Origin: Kordiimonas gwangyangensis DSM 19435 = JCM 12864
GTDB taxonomy: Bacteria; Pseudomonadota; Alphaproteobacteria; Sphingomonadales; Kordiimonadaceae
Direction: 5' to 3'
NCBI RefSeq assembly: GCF_000375545.1
Contig: NZ_AQXF01000001.1
Coordinates: 62,001-126,000 of the forward strand
Length of the DNA stretch: 64,000 nt
A program made the position numbers and the translations under genes. Below are positions 1-8,551 of the stretch, piece by piece. The notes below the pieces were generated by a model. It had not been told where the DNA came from, ran no database searches, and saw only the letters and a list, made by a program, of their open reading frames with translations. Position 1 is the stretch's first letter, and every line of letters starts with the position of its first letter.

Positions 1-60
1 ACTCGGGCATCGCCGGGTCTCGTGTTTGCTGTGCTCGCGTCACAGCTTGGTGCTTGGTGA
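1..60 (+). CDS. C-terminal end of an unidentified protein (truncated by window start)
   Basis: The first reading frame is open from base 1 to a TGA at 58-60 and encodes 19 residues ending LASQLGAW. The hydrophobic composition could be the tail of a membrane protein, but this is too short to identify. The following bases to 219 hold no convincing gene. The call rests only on an open frame ending just before the next gene on the same strand, so it may be chance. Confidence 0.3.
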   Translation, partial: TRASPGLVFAVLASQLGAW

Positions 61-219
61 TTCTGACCGTAGCGACAAAGCGCCGCACCACCTACGCCCA
101 TGCGACAGACCGCACCGGCGCTGCGGTAAACGGAAGGTTATAGATGAAACTGTTTTGAGCATGCCGCGCGGCCCGCTAGGCTCTGGGCAGATTTACCCGC
201 TACCGCACTGAGGCAAGGC

Positions 220-807
220 TTGCTCGACACCCTCACACATATCCCCAATTTTGTCTGGACCCTGCCGCTCAGTATCATTCTGGCCGTGATCCTGCACCGG
301 TCCGCCGCGCGTGAACCGGTGAGCACGACAGACGGCTGGACCACGCTGAGCCACGGCGGTGCCGCCAAGCTCCTCAGCATCATAGGCGTGGTTTTAGGCA
401 TCTTGCTCATCGCCTATGGGGTGGAGACAGTGCTCGGCTACAGCGGTTGGCCTGACGGGGTGATCGCGCTCTCGTGCGGCTTCCTCGCTTTCATCATGAT
501 CTCGTCTTACTGGGCGGTGTTTCGCCGCAGCCTTGCCTACAAGCGGGACGGCATCATGGCGGGCAAGGGCCACCACAGCCGCTTCATTCCCTGGGCGGAG
601 GTCAGCGCATTCAAACGCGGTTTCTTCCGTGGCCCTCACCTCCGGCTCAAGGACGGTGAGGTGATCAAGGTGTCGCCGGTGCTGATCGGCTATAACGGTT
701 TTGTCCGGACGCTTGCGCGGCAGCATGTGCGAGGGGCAGACAGGGAACTGGCAAAAACGGGCGGCGACAACACTGGCACCAGCGCTGATTACTGGCTCGA
801 CGATTAA
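220..807 (+). CDS. Unknown membrane protein with three TM segments and a PH-like tail
   Basis: A 195-residue protein with hydrophobic segments at about 12-27, 48-74 and 80-101. It is followed by a soluble tail of about 90 residues (RRSLAYKRDGI..., IPWAEVSAFKRG...) that resembles the bacterial PH-like domains of small membrane proteins, where a Trp-containing IPWAEV strand is common. The start is a TTG preceded by a GAGGCAAGG purine stretch; no ATG lies between it and the upstream in-frame stop at 145-147. The function is unknown. It is convergent with the binding-protein genes downstream, with no spacer for a strong terminator. Confidence 0.65.
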   Translation: MLDTLTHIPNFVWTLPLSIILAVILHRSAAREPVSTTDGWTTLSHGGAAKLLSIIGVVLGILLIAYGVETVLGYSGWPDGVIALSCGFLAFIMISSYWAVFRRSLAYKRDGIMAGKGHHSRFIPWAEVSAFKRGFFRGPHLRLKDGEVIKVSPVLIGYNGFVRTLARQHVRGADRELAKTGGDNTGTSADYWLDD

Positions 808-1607
808 GGCTCGGCCACTTCCCCGCCGCCGTGGCGCGGCAGGAAACGGTCTTCCACGCCCAGCGCGCGGTATAGCGCCACCAGTTGCGCACGTGTAGCG
901 GGTTTGGCGAGCGTGGCGTTGACCGTGTTCACAAACACCTGGTTCTCCGCCGTCTTGTGGCATACCACACCAACACCGATACGCAGGATGGCGAGGTTCG
1001 GGTTATAGGGCGGCAGCTCTTCGCCAAGCGACTTGAAGACAAAAATATTATCCGGCAGCGAGCCGGACATATGGTCCACCCGGCCTGCTATCAACATGCG
1101 GGCCTTGGTGGTTTCGTCCGTCGTCGGCACAAAGGTGGCGTTATAGTCGGCAAGGAAATTCGGCAGCGCTGACCCATTGGGGTAGGCCACCATCTTGCCG
1201 TCCAGATGCTCGAAACTGCCAAGCGGGTCATGCGCGGGACGGCTGAAAATATGGCTTTCCACAAACACGAGCGGCAGGGTTTCCACATAGTCGTCGGCGT
1301 TTTCAATGTCGCCGCCACGGGAGAGATGCTCGATACGCGCGGGGTAAAGACAGCTGCGCTCATTCTTGGCGAATTCCATTTTCGCGCGTTTATAGGGCAG
1401 CGGCTGATAGGGCTTGTCCGTCCCGCTGGCCTTCAGCGCAAAATGGATGAGGTCGTTATAAAAGCCGGTACCATCAAGCGCGAGGGTCATTCCCCAACCG
1501 CTACCAAAGACGGCGTTTTCCGGCTCCTGCGAGGCAGCGGGCGCGTGTGTGCTCAAGGCGCCTGCCAGCGCCATTGCCACAACAGATGATAACACCCTGC
1601 CCTTCAA
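804..1607 (-). CDS. Periplasmic substrate-binding-like protein (paralogue 1)
   Basis: 267 residues with a Sec signal peptide (about 1-25, cleavage near HAPAAS). The mature part reads like a type 2 periplasmic binding fold of the SBP_bac_3 kind: an early strand with WGMTLALDGTGFYNDL, a PYKRAK motif, a single SCLYP segment, and a late DETTKARMLIAGRVD block. It is a clear tandem paralogue of the gene just upstream (1701-2669): both share WGMTLA-DG-GFYN, PY(K/R)RAK, SC(L/I)YP and DET-KARML--RVD. No permease or ATPase is adjacent, so these may be stand-alone sensors or scavengers. The ligand is unknown. It overlaps the convergent membrane-protein gene by 4 bases. Confidence 0.8.
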   Translation of the reverse strand: MKGRVLSSVVAMALAGALSTHAPAASQEPENAVFGSGWGMTLALDGTGFYNDLIHFALKASGTDKPYQPLPYKRAKMEFAKNERSCLYPARIEHLSRGGDIENADDYVETLPLVFVESHIFSRPAHDPLGSFEHLDGKMVAYPNGSALPNFLADYNATFVPTTDETTKARMLIAGRVDHMSGSLPDNIFVFKSLGEELPPYNPNLAILRIGVGVVCHKTAENQVFVNTVNATLAKPATRAQLVALYRALGVEDRFLPRHGGGEVAEP

Positions 1608-1700
1608 TAAAGTTCGCCTCGGTTTGGGGTGTGCACCCCTGATGGTTGGACTGGAACATACCCGCGCGGCACACCCACCACCCGGTTTAACGGGCTTTTC

Positions 1701-2669
1701 TTAATAATTGGTGTTGCCGGCCTTGCCAGAGCCAAGCCCCGTGGGCCGCGGATGCGCACGCGCCACGCTACCGCCTGCGGCCGGTGCAATATCATTCAGA
1801 TTATGCTCGTCAATTGCGCCGTGGCCAGGCCGCGCAGGCACGTGCCAGATACCGGCATCCTCAAGCCGCACCTGATAGTCGCGGTTGGCGGCCAGGGTTT
1901 TTGCCCGGCTATTGAGCGCTTCAACAAAAGCCTCAGTCGCCGGTGACCGGTGACACACAAAGCCGATGTTACTTTCAAGGAACACAAGTTCATTATCGAA
2001 CGCAGGCAGTGGCTCACTGAGCGCATCAAACACCAGCACAGCATCCGGCAGCATGGCGGTGATATAATCGACCCGCGCGGTCAACAGCATGCGGGCCTTA
2101 TCGGTCTCATCAAACACGCTGATTACATCGGCGCCCGTGTCCGCCAGCACCATCTGCATCACAGAGCCTGACGGCACGGCAATGGTGCGACCCTTGAGGT
2201 CAGCGAGGTTTGAGGGCGCATGTTCGCCCCGGCGGGCAAAAATATGGGTCCGGGCGCGGAACAGCGGGTTGGTTTCAACAAGCGTGCTGGCATCTTGCAC
2301 ATGTTCGCCCGCGGTCAGCACGCCAATGGCGCTCGGGTAAATGCAGCTGCTCTCGCTATCAAGGAAACGCGCCTTCGCCCGGCGGTAGGGCATCAACTGG
2401 TAGTGGGCGGTGCTTTCCATACCGTCAAGCAGATCGGCCGCCAGCTCATTATAAAAGCCAGAACCATCCTGTGCGAGGGTCATGCCCCACACGGTCCCGA
2501 ATATGGTTACCCTGTCATGCTCGCGCGCTGCACCCGGCGCTGCCTCAGAGACTGACTCTGGGGCCGCCTGCGGTGTTTCCGCCTTTGCTTCCATAAAAGC
2601 AAGGCCAAGGAACAAAAGCGCGGTCACCCCCGATCCCACGGCAAAAATCTTACGCAACACTATATACAC
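1701..2669 (-). CDS. Periplasmic substrate-binding-like protein (paralogue 2)
   Basis: 322 residues. A hydrophobic N-terminus (about 8-30, ending FMEAKAE) is a signal peptide or anchor, followed by an Ala/Pro/Glu-rich linker. The binding-like domain contains VWGMTLAQDGSGFYNEL, PYRRAK, SSCIYP and DETDKARMLLTARVD, matching the downstream paralogue block by block. The C-terminus carries about 45 extra residues rich in Gly, Pro and Ala after WHVPARPGHG. The two genes lie head to tail 93 bases apart and could be cotranscribed. A third, more distant relative lies at 60064. The ligand cannot be read from sequence. Confidence 0.8.
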   Translation of the reverse strand: MYIVLRKIFAVGSGVTALLFLGLAFMEAKAETPQAAPESVSEAAPGAAREHDRVTIFGTVWGMTLAQDGSGFYNELAADLLDGMESTAHYQLMPYRRAKARFLDSESSCIYPSAIGVLTAGEHVQDASTLVETNPLFRARTHIFARRGEHAPSNLADLKGRTIAVPSGSVMQMVLADTGADVISVFDETDKARMLLTARVDYITAMLPDAVLVFDALSEPLPAFDNELVFLESNIGFVCHRSPATEAFVEALNSRAKTLAANRDYQVRLEDAGIWHVPARPGHGAIDEHNLNDIAPAAGGSVARAHPRPTGLGSGKAGNTNY

Positions 2670-2788
2670 CCAACACTATTCAACGGGTTACCCAACACTC
2701 TGCGGCTCCCCGATCCCCCCGGACCCAAGGCCGCCCCCGTTGTGCCTGAAGGGGTGAAGCTATTCACGAACGTGTGATCGCGCAACGG

Positions 2789-2834
2789 AAAAGGCGGAAG
2801 AATGGGACATTTTTCCCCATTTTCCGCCTTTTTT
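2789..2834 (-). terminator. Hairpin with T-runs on both sides, terminator of the TetR gene
   Basis: An AAAAGGCGGAA...GAATGGG arm pairs with a CCCATTTTCCGCCTTTT arm (one bulged base) around a short loop. T-rich tracts follow the stem in both directions. Reading on the minus strand it lies about 130 bases past the TetR stop, and there is no plus-strand gene ending nearby, so it most likely terminates tetR transcription. Confidence 0.6.
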
Positions 2835-2962
2835 ACCCATTATTCCCGCGTTGGATAGGAAACACAGCCCCCGCGCGTATCAGCCGCCCTTGCCCGAATT
2901 TCGTGACAACGATTGCAAACGCAACATTATTTCGCGGCGCAAAAGAGACCTGAGAATCAGCC

Positions 2963-3694
2963 CTAAGCCGCGAGGCTCGCGCGGTAATGCGCCAGCAGCA
3001 TGCGGTGCAGCCCTTCAGCCCCCGCCCGTGGCCCACCATGGATCAGGCGTTCCCGCGCCAGCGAGAAGGCCTCATGGAAGGCACGCACCACACGGTCCGC
3101 ATCCGCGGCATGCAGCGCGTCATCATGGGTCACAAGGTAGGCGGCCAGCTTCTCAAGCGCCATATCGAAGCGCGCGCCAAGTCGGCCCGGTCCATGGTCA
3201 GGGTTCATCTTGTGCGCAAGCTCCAGCGCGCGAATAAGCCCGCCCCGGCGTTCACACAGCCGCATAAAGAGGCTGACCACAATACCCGGCACATCCGCGA
3301 CCAGCGCCGGCGCGCCGTCACATTCGCCCATAAGCGCAAAGAAGGTTTGCTCCACCTCCTCCGAGAGGCGGTCATCAAGGCAGTGCAGCAAGGCGTCTTT
3401 GTCGGAAAAGCGGTTATAGAAGGAACCGACGGACGCCTTCGCGCTGCGCACAATGTCCTGTACTGACAGGTCATGCCAGTGGCGACCATCGAGCAGGTCC
3501 TCCGCCGCATCCAGGAAGCGCAGGAAAGACCGCGCGCTGCGTTTCTGCGCTGGCACATGCGCCCAGCGGCCATAAAGCCACGGCCCGCCCGGCGTGCCCG
3601 GCAGCGCCGCACGGGCGCCCATCGCCCGGCCATGCCCATGCCCGGCATTTGATGACATTCCCCCTGCAGGAATGCCCGATGTCATTGCAGCCAT
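2963..3694 (-). CDS. TetR/AcrR family transcriptional regulator
   Basis: 243 residues. The start is the ATG at 3694, chosen because GGGAGG sits six bases upstream; a longer frame has no ribosome site. The helix-turn-helix occupies about residues 50-95 (RSFLRFLDAAEDLL, LSVQDIVRSAKASVGSFYNRF, the usual A--S-GSFY-hF TetR signature). The all-helical ligand-binding part follows. An unusually long Gly/Ala/His-rich N-terminal extension of about 45 residues precedes the HTH. The gene has no close divergent partner: upstream is the gene-free region, where a GGCCAATTGGCC palindrome directly before the ribosome site may be its autoregulatory operator. Confidence 0.85.
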   Translation of the reverse strand: MAAMTSGIPAGGMSSNAGHGHGRAMGARAALPGTPGGPWLYGRWAHVPAQKRSARSFLRFLDAAEDLLDGRHWHDLSVQDIVRSAKASVGSFYNRFSDKDALLHCLDDRLSEEVEQTFFALMGECDGAPALVADVPGIVVSLFMRLCERRGGLIRALELAHKMNPDHGPGRLGARFDMALEKLAAYLVTHDDALHAADADRVVRAFHEAFSLARERLIHGGPRAGAEGLHRMLLAHYRASLAA

Positions 3695-3706
3695 AAATAT
3701 CCTCCC

Positions 3707-3718
3707 GGCCAATTGGCC
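3707..3718. promoter_or_regulatory. 12-bp palindrome GGCCAATTGGCC upstream of tetR
   Basis: A perfect palindrome immediately upstream of the GGGAGG ribosome site of the TetR gene. TetR-family proteins commonly bind short palindromes and repress themselves, so this is a candidate operator. It is short for a TetR site and could be chance in GC-rich DNA. Confidence 0.35.
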
Positions 3719-4450
3719 TTGGGCCGGTTTGCCCACGCGGATATGCCCCATCCGCCGAACGCACCCGTGTCCCGAGTTGCCCCAACATGCGCCAGCGCCC
3801 CGGCACGCAGGCAAGGCCGCAAAATCTGCCGCCCACACCCGCTACCAAAAGGCCGCACGCATGCACCTCTCATCACCGCCACATGAACGATGGCAGCGCC
3901 ACCGCCAGACACCCCTGTCCAGCGATATCAAATATAATCAAAACTTTAGTGATAATAATAGAATCAGAATTATAATTCGTTTTCAAATGAAAATTGCATG
4001 AAAATCCAAGGTTGCTGAAATGTGAAAAGAGGGTGATGTTGTCGCGTGTCACAAATCACCGGATTCCGCGTCACAGTTTCCGGATAGCTCAACCACCTGA
4101 AATTTTTGGAAAGCCCTGCACCATTTTGAGGCGCATCAAATTGGGGCATTTCTTTATGAATGTTGCCTAGGGGAAAATATAATTCCCCCGCACATGCCCA
4201 CGCCGGCCGCAGGCCCCTGCTTCACGACCAAGGCGAAATCTCCATCGCCACCTGTCTCCCGACAAACCGGACTTGGGACCAGTCGTCGAAGAGATTGCTC
4301 GCGCGCCATTTTCAGTGCCATTGCTTGCCCCCATCTAGGGGCTGATGCTCCCCCCTGAATGGGGCTTGTTCAACCATGCTGGTTTTTGGTTTCCTGTGAC
4401 CTCCTCAAGACACGATCGAAATTGATGCCCGCAGCCGGGCTGGAGAGGCC
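3719..4450. other. Gene-free intergenic region with AT-rich patch and one 112-bp repeat copy
   Basis: No supportable gene in about 730 bases. From about 3925 to 4010 the sequence becomes strongly AT-rich compared with its surroundings. It is followed by the repeat at 4035-4146 and several small G/C-run hairpins (GGGGAA with TTCCCC near 4170-4188, and GCCCCC with AGGGGC near 4327). It separates the tetR gene from the two-component operon and presumably holds both promoters; I cannot place -35/-10 elements with confidence. Confidence 0.6.
4035..4146. repeat. 112-bp intergenic repeat, copy 1
   Basis: This stretch matches 16486-16597 in the same orientation over 112 bases without gaps, with 8 mismatches by eye. 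Four of the mismatches cluster just after CGGATAGC. The sequences outside both copies are unrelated, so the element has sharp ends. Inside it, GTCACAAATCACCGGAT is followed about 22 bases later by GTCACAGTTTCCGGAT, an internal imperfect tandem. The second half has a 34-base block (from TTTTTGGAAAGCC to GAGGCGCAT) with no mismatch. It could be a small RNA gene, a regulatory element or a miniature mobile element. Confidence 0.8.
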
Positions 4451-5530
4451 ATGCAGATGATCGGTACGGCACCAGAGTGTATCCATTTTGGCCCGTTTTC
4501 GCTGTGGCCGAGAGGCCGAAAGCTCAAGCGTGGAGAGGAAGCGGTTGAGCTGGGTGGGCGCGCCCTCGGTGTTCTGATCGCCCTCCTTGAAGAGCCGGGT
4601 GTGGTGCAGTCCCATGAAACCCTGACATCGAAAGTCTGGCAGCGCCGCTGGCTTGACGACAGCAACCTGCGTGTTGCCATTGCGCAGGTTCGGCGCGCGC
4701 TGGATGACAAGGCAAACCGCTATATCGTGAATGTGCCGGGGCAAGGCTACTATTTCGCAGCCGAGGCCGAGGTCCTTACCGTGCCACGATCTCAGGTGGA
4801 CACGGACGCTGGACGGTGGGACGAAATTGACCCTATAGTGGGCGAAGACCCTGAGGATGTTCCTGTCCCCGAGCCAGAGGCCCCCATGCATAAAGCGCAG
4901 GCAAGTGCAGACAGTCCGATTACCGTCCTGATCGTGGACGACCATGTGCTGCTGCGCGAGGGTGTTCGCGCTGTCATTTCCGCGCAGGATGACATTCATG
5001 TGGCGGGCGAAGCTGAAAGCGGGCGCTCCGCCATTGATGCCTACCGCGCCCTCAAGCCGGACGTGGTGCTGATGGACCTGCAGATGCCGGACATGAACGG
5101 CCTCGATGCCATCACCGAGCTGCGGCGCACCGATCCTGATGCCAAGATCATTGTGCTCACCACCTACACCGGCGATGGGCGCGCGCTCAAGGCCTTGCGC
5201 GCAGGCGCCATGGGTTACCTTGTGAAAGCGAGCCTCAGGAACGAGCTTCTGGGCGCCATCCGGTCGGTCTTCCACGGCGGCAAACATCTGGACGCGGCCA
5301 TTGCGTCCGATATCGCGCTGCATGTGCTGGATGAGGCGCTGACGGAGCGTGAGGTCGATGTGCTTTCGCTTGCCGCGTGGGGCAACACCAACAAGCAGAT
5401 TGCCCGCAAACTCGATATCTCCGAAGAGACGGTGAAGGGCTATATGAAGGTGGCCTTCTCCAAGCTGGGCGCCACCGACCGCACCCACGCTGTCACAATC
5501 GCCGCCAAGCGCGGCCTGATTGAACTTTAG
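4451..5530 (+). CDS. Response regulator with N-terminal winged helix, receiver and C-terminal LuxR-type HTH
   Basis: 359 residues in three parts. Residues about 10-105 are an OmpR/CadC-type winged helix (FGPFSLWPRGRKL, LGVLIALLEEPGVVQSHETL, LRVAIAQVRRALDD, RYIVNVPGQGYYF). Residues 157-268 are a receiver with acidic pocket D163/D164, phosphoacceptor D209 in VLMDLQMPDMNG, T237 and K259. Residues about 295-355 are a NarL/FixJ HTH (LTEREVDVLSLAAWGNTNKQIA, SEETVKGYMKVAFSKL). Most NarL proteins lack the N-terminal DNA-binding domain, so two DNA-binding heads on one receiver is odd. The start has GGAGAGG just before it; the ATG two codons later is an alternative. It overlaps the kinase gene by 11 bases, which marks its cognate partner. 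Confidence 0.88.
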   Translation: MQMIGTAPECIHFGPFSLWPRGRKLKRGEEAVELGGRALGVLIALLEEPGVVQSHETLTSKVWQRRWLDDSNLRVAIAQVRRALDDKANRYIVNVPGQGYYFAAEAEVLTVPRSQVDTDAGRWDEIDPIVGEDPEDVPVPEPEAPMHKAQASADSPITVLIVDDHVLLREGVRAVISAQDDIHVAGEAESGRSAIDAYRALKPDVVLMDLQMPDMNGLDAITELRRTDPDAKIIVLTTYTGDGRALKALRAGAMGYLVKASLRNELLGAIRSVFHGGKHLDAAIASDIALHVLDEALTEREVDVLSLAAWGNTNKQIARKLDISEETVKGYMKVAFSKLGATDRTHAVTIAAKRGLIEL

Positions 5531-8500
5531 GCCCCGCGCTGTGCGCCGTATCCTGTTCGCCATGTTTATTGCTGCCGCGGTTTTGGTGCTGGACGGCAGC
5601 CCTGTTCAGGCCCTGCCGACCACGGCACGGCTGGCCCAGTTGCACCACCGCCAGTGGACCATCGAACATGGCGCGCCAGCGGATGTCTGGGCGCTTGATC
5701 AGGGGCCTGACGGCTACCTCTGGCTTGGGACCGGGGCGGGGCTTTACCGGTTCGACGGGTCGGAGTTTGAACGCATCGAGCCCGAGGGGGGCGACCGGTT
5801 CCCCTCCATCGACATTACGGCGCTCTATGCGGCACCGTCCGGCGATATATGGCTTGGCTATTCGCCCGGCGGCATTTCCCGGCTGCGGCATGGTGTGCTT
5901 GAGAACTTCGAGGTCGACAATAGCGCCGCCACATGGATGGTGCTGCGCATTGTCGAGGACCAGAAAGGCACTGTCTGGGCCGCGACCGACCGCGGTCTCA
6001 TGCGTTTTGACGGCAGCGCGTGGGAGATTGTCGGCGAGGCATGGAGTTATACCGGGCAAAGCGCAACATGGGTTGATGTGGCACAGGACGGCTCGCTCTG
6101 GGTGGCCGACGGCGAGGGTATTGTTTACCTTGAGCCGGGCGCGACACAGTTCAAGGCCCTGCCCGTGCGGGCCGGGCGCGCCGTTTTTGCCGAAGGGCCA
6201 GACGGCACGCTGTGGGTGCTGGATTCCTACCACGGGCTGTTCGCGATCTCGGTTGACAGCCGGGAACTTCTGCACGAACAGCGCGGCGAAACGCCAGCCA
6301 AGCGGTTTGACCCCAACTATATGATGGTAGACAAGGACGGCGCGGTCTGGGGCAGCGACCTGACCCGTGGCGGCATTTTCCGTATCGCAAACCCTTCTGA
6401 CGTTCAGGGCGCGGGGCCTGACGCTTTCCTCAGCGCGGTGGAAACCTTCACCCTTGCAGACGGCCTTTCCTCCAATATCTCCGTGCCGCTTCTCGAAGAT
6501 GGCGAGGGGCAGGTCTGGGCGGGCACCAACCTGGGCCTCGATAGCCTGAGCCGGCAGTTTTTTGTGACCGAACCGCGGGTGCCAGCGACATCACGCTATG
6601 GATACAGCGCGCTTTTTTCACCCCATGGGGACTATATCCTCGACAGCACCACTCTGTACCGACTGAGCCCCGACAGGGATATCACCACTGTTGCAGCCAT
6701 GCCGCCGCAACTCACAAACGGAATGACCGACAGCAAGGGCACGGTCTGGGTTGGCACACGGCAGGGGCTGTGGCGGTATAGCAGTGGGCCTGCCTTCACA
6801 CAGGTGGACCTGCCCGAAGGCGCCGAGAATTTGCGTGTTGGCCCACTTGCGGAAGACCGTGAAGGCAATATCTGGGTGATCATCCGCCGCCTTGGCGTGT
6901 TTCGCCTGGTGGGCGGACGCTGGGACCGGGTCTCGCTACCGGCTGAAGTGCTGGACGCCATTCCAAACAGCCTGTTCGCTGACCCGCGCGGCGCGATATG
7001 GCTTGGCCTCAGGGACGGGCGTTTGCTGATGATCGACGGCGTGAAACGGCAGCTTTTTAACGCCGCCGCGGGCCTTGATATCGGTGAGGTACTGGGCGTG
7101 TACAATGTTGCAGGCCACCTGCATGCCGTGGGTGCCTTTGGCATCGCACGTCTTGAGGGGGACCGTTTCCGCACTCTTTCCAGCAAACAGATTGCGGCGG
7201 CGAACGGCGTAACCGGCCTCGCCCGCACCGAGGACGGCCAAGTCTGGATGAATACCATCTCCGGCGTGGTGCGGCTGAGCGAAGAAGAGCTGGACCGGGC
7301 ATTCAAGGACCCCGGCTACCGCCCTGGCTTGGAACTGTTTACCGCGCGGGACGGACTGCCGGGCGTGGCCCAGCAATCCACCTTGCAGACTGTCAATCTC
7401 TCCGCCGATGGCCGCATCTGGTTCATCACCAACCACGGCCTCGCATGGCATGACCTGAGTTATGAGGTGATTGCGCCTTCGCTTACGCCCGTGCGCCTCA
7501 AGTCCCTCAGCGCCAACGGTACAGTGCTGGAGCCGACTGAGGGCATGATACTGCCCGCCAATACAACGCGGCTGTCGCTGTCCTATCAGGCGCTGAACCT
7601 TGTCTCGCCTGACCGTACACAATTCCGCTATATGCTCGGCGGCGCAGACGAACGCTGGGTCGAGGTAGACACCGCGCGGGTGATCCAGTTCTCCAACCTC
7701 AAACCCGGTGATTACACCATTCGCATCGAGGCAAGCAGCGAGCCGGGCACATGGCTTGGTCCAACGACGGAACTGACCTTCCGTATTCCGCCGACATTCA
7801 TTCAGTCACCCTGGTTTGTGCTGACCTGCGCCGCAGTCCTATTGTGCCTTGGCTTTATCGGATACCTCTATCACCTTCGGCAGGTGGCGGAACGGATCAA
7901 GACCCGCATGGAAGAGCGGCTGAATGAGCGCGAACGCATTGCCCGCGAACTGCACGACACCTTGCTGCAGGGCTTTCAGGGGCTTGTGCTCCGGTTCCAA
8001 AGTGTGCTGGACAAGCTGCCTTCAGGCAGCGAGAACCGGGACGCACTGGAAGCCGCGCTCGAACGCGCGGATGACGTGTTGCAGGAAGGCCGGGACAAGG
8101 TCCGCCGGCTGCGCTCAGGCTCCGACCCGGTTGACCTGATTGCTGTCTTGAAGGCCACTGTGGCCAATATCCTTGGCGATCAACTCCCGTGGTACATCGA
8201 GACCGAGGGTGTGCCACGTTCTGTCTATGCGCAGGTGGCGGAGGAAATCGCACCCTTCTGTGGGGAAGCGGCAGCAAATGCCCTCCAGCATGCCCACGCG
8301 AGCGAGCTGAGGCTGCACATCAATTTCGGCAAGCTTCGGCTTGAAATTTCCGTCATTGATGATGGCATCGGCATGCCCGCTGACGTAATGGCGAAGGGAA
8401 GCCTTGACGGTCACTATGGCCTCGTGGGCTTGCGTGAACGCGCGTGCAAGCTGGGCGGCGATATGGATATAACAAACAACAGACCAAGCGGCACGGCAGT

Positions 8501-8549
8501 ATGCCTCCGCCTTCCCGCAAAAACCGCCTATACACGGCACGGAGAGTAG
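5520..8549 (+). CDS. Propeller-type sensor histidine kinase (Reg_prop/Y_Y_Y/HisKA_3/HATPase)
   Basis: 1009 residues. A signal-anchor at about 8-30 leads into a large periplasmic part with repeated blade motifs (DGYLWLGTGAGLYRFDG, GDIWLGYSPGGISRL, KGTVWAATDRGLMRFDG, GQVWAGTNLGLDSLS, KGTVWVGTRQGLWRY). A Y_Y_Y-like beta sandwich (about 690-755) and one TM helix (about 763-785) follow. The cytoplasmic H-box is RIARELHDTLLQGFQG with His812. The ATPase has an N-box EAAANALQHAHA and G-boxes IDDGIGMP and GHYGLVGLRERA. The TTG start overlaps the regulator; a GTG at 5541 or ATG at 5562 would also keep the signal sequence. It should phosphorylate the preceding regulator; the signal sensed by the propeller is unknown. 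Confidence 0.9.
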   Translation: MNFRPRAVRRILFAMFIAAAVLVLDGSPVQALPTTARLAQLHHRQWTIEHGAPADVWALDQGPDGYLWLGTGAGLYRFDGSEFERIEPEGGDRFPSIDITALYAAPSGDIWLGYSPGGISRLRHGVLENFEVDNSAATWMVLRIVEDQKGTVWAATDRGLMRFDGSAWEIVGEAWSYTGQSATWVDVAQDGSLWVADGEGIVYLEPGATQFKALPVRAGRAVFAEGPDGTLWVLDSYHGLFAISVDSRELLHEQRGETPAKRFDPNYMMVDKDGAVWGSDLTRGGIFRIANPSDVQGAGPDAFLSAVETFTLADGLSSNISVPLLEDGEGQVWAGTNLGLDSLSRQFFVTEPRVPATSRYGYSALFSPHGDYILDSTTLYRLSPDRDITTVAAMPPQLTNGMTDSKGTVWVGTRQGLWRYSSGPAFTQVDLPEGAENLRVGPLAEDREGNIWVIIRRLGVFRLVGGRWDRVSLPAEVLDAIPNSLFADPRGAIWLGLRDGRLLMIDGVKRQLFNAAAGLDIGEVLGVYNVAGHLHAVGAFGIARLEGDRFRTLSSKQIAAANGVTGLARTEDGQVWMNTISGVVRLSEEELDRAFKDPGYRPGLELFTARDGLPGVAQQSTLQTVNLSADGRIWFITNHGLAWHDLSYEVIAPSLTPVRLKSLSANGTVLEPTEGMILPANTTRLSLSYQALNLVSPDRTQFRYMLGGADERWVEVDTARVIQFSNLKPGDYTIRIEASSEPGTWLGPTTELTFRIPPTFIQSPWFVLTCAAVLLCLGFIGYLYHLRQVAERIKTRMEERLNERERIARELHDTLLQGFQGLVLRFQSVLDKLPSGSENRDALEAALERADDVLQEGRDKVRRLRSGSDPVDLIAVLKATVANILGDQLPWYIETEGVPRSVYAQVAEEIAPFCGEAAANALQHAHASELRLHINFGKLRLEISVIDDGIGMPADVMAKGSLDGHYGLVGLRERACKLGGDMDITNNRPSGTAVCLRLPAKTAYTRHGE

Positions 8550-8551
8550 AT

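Noticed and set aside
4106-4146. GCACC...GGCGC in the 112-bp repeat as a possible NtrC site
   Set aside because: The half sites and their spacing do not match the NtrC consensus, no sigma-54 promoter is nearby, and both copies lack a nitrogen gene as neighbour.
4370-5563. A 397-residue minus-strand frame opposite the response regulator
   Set aside because: The regulator has all receiver and HTH motifs; the antisense frame has none.
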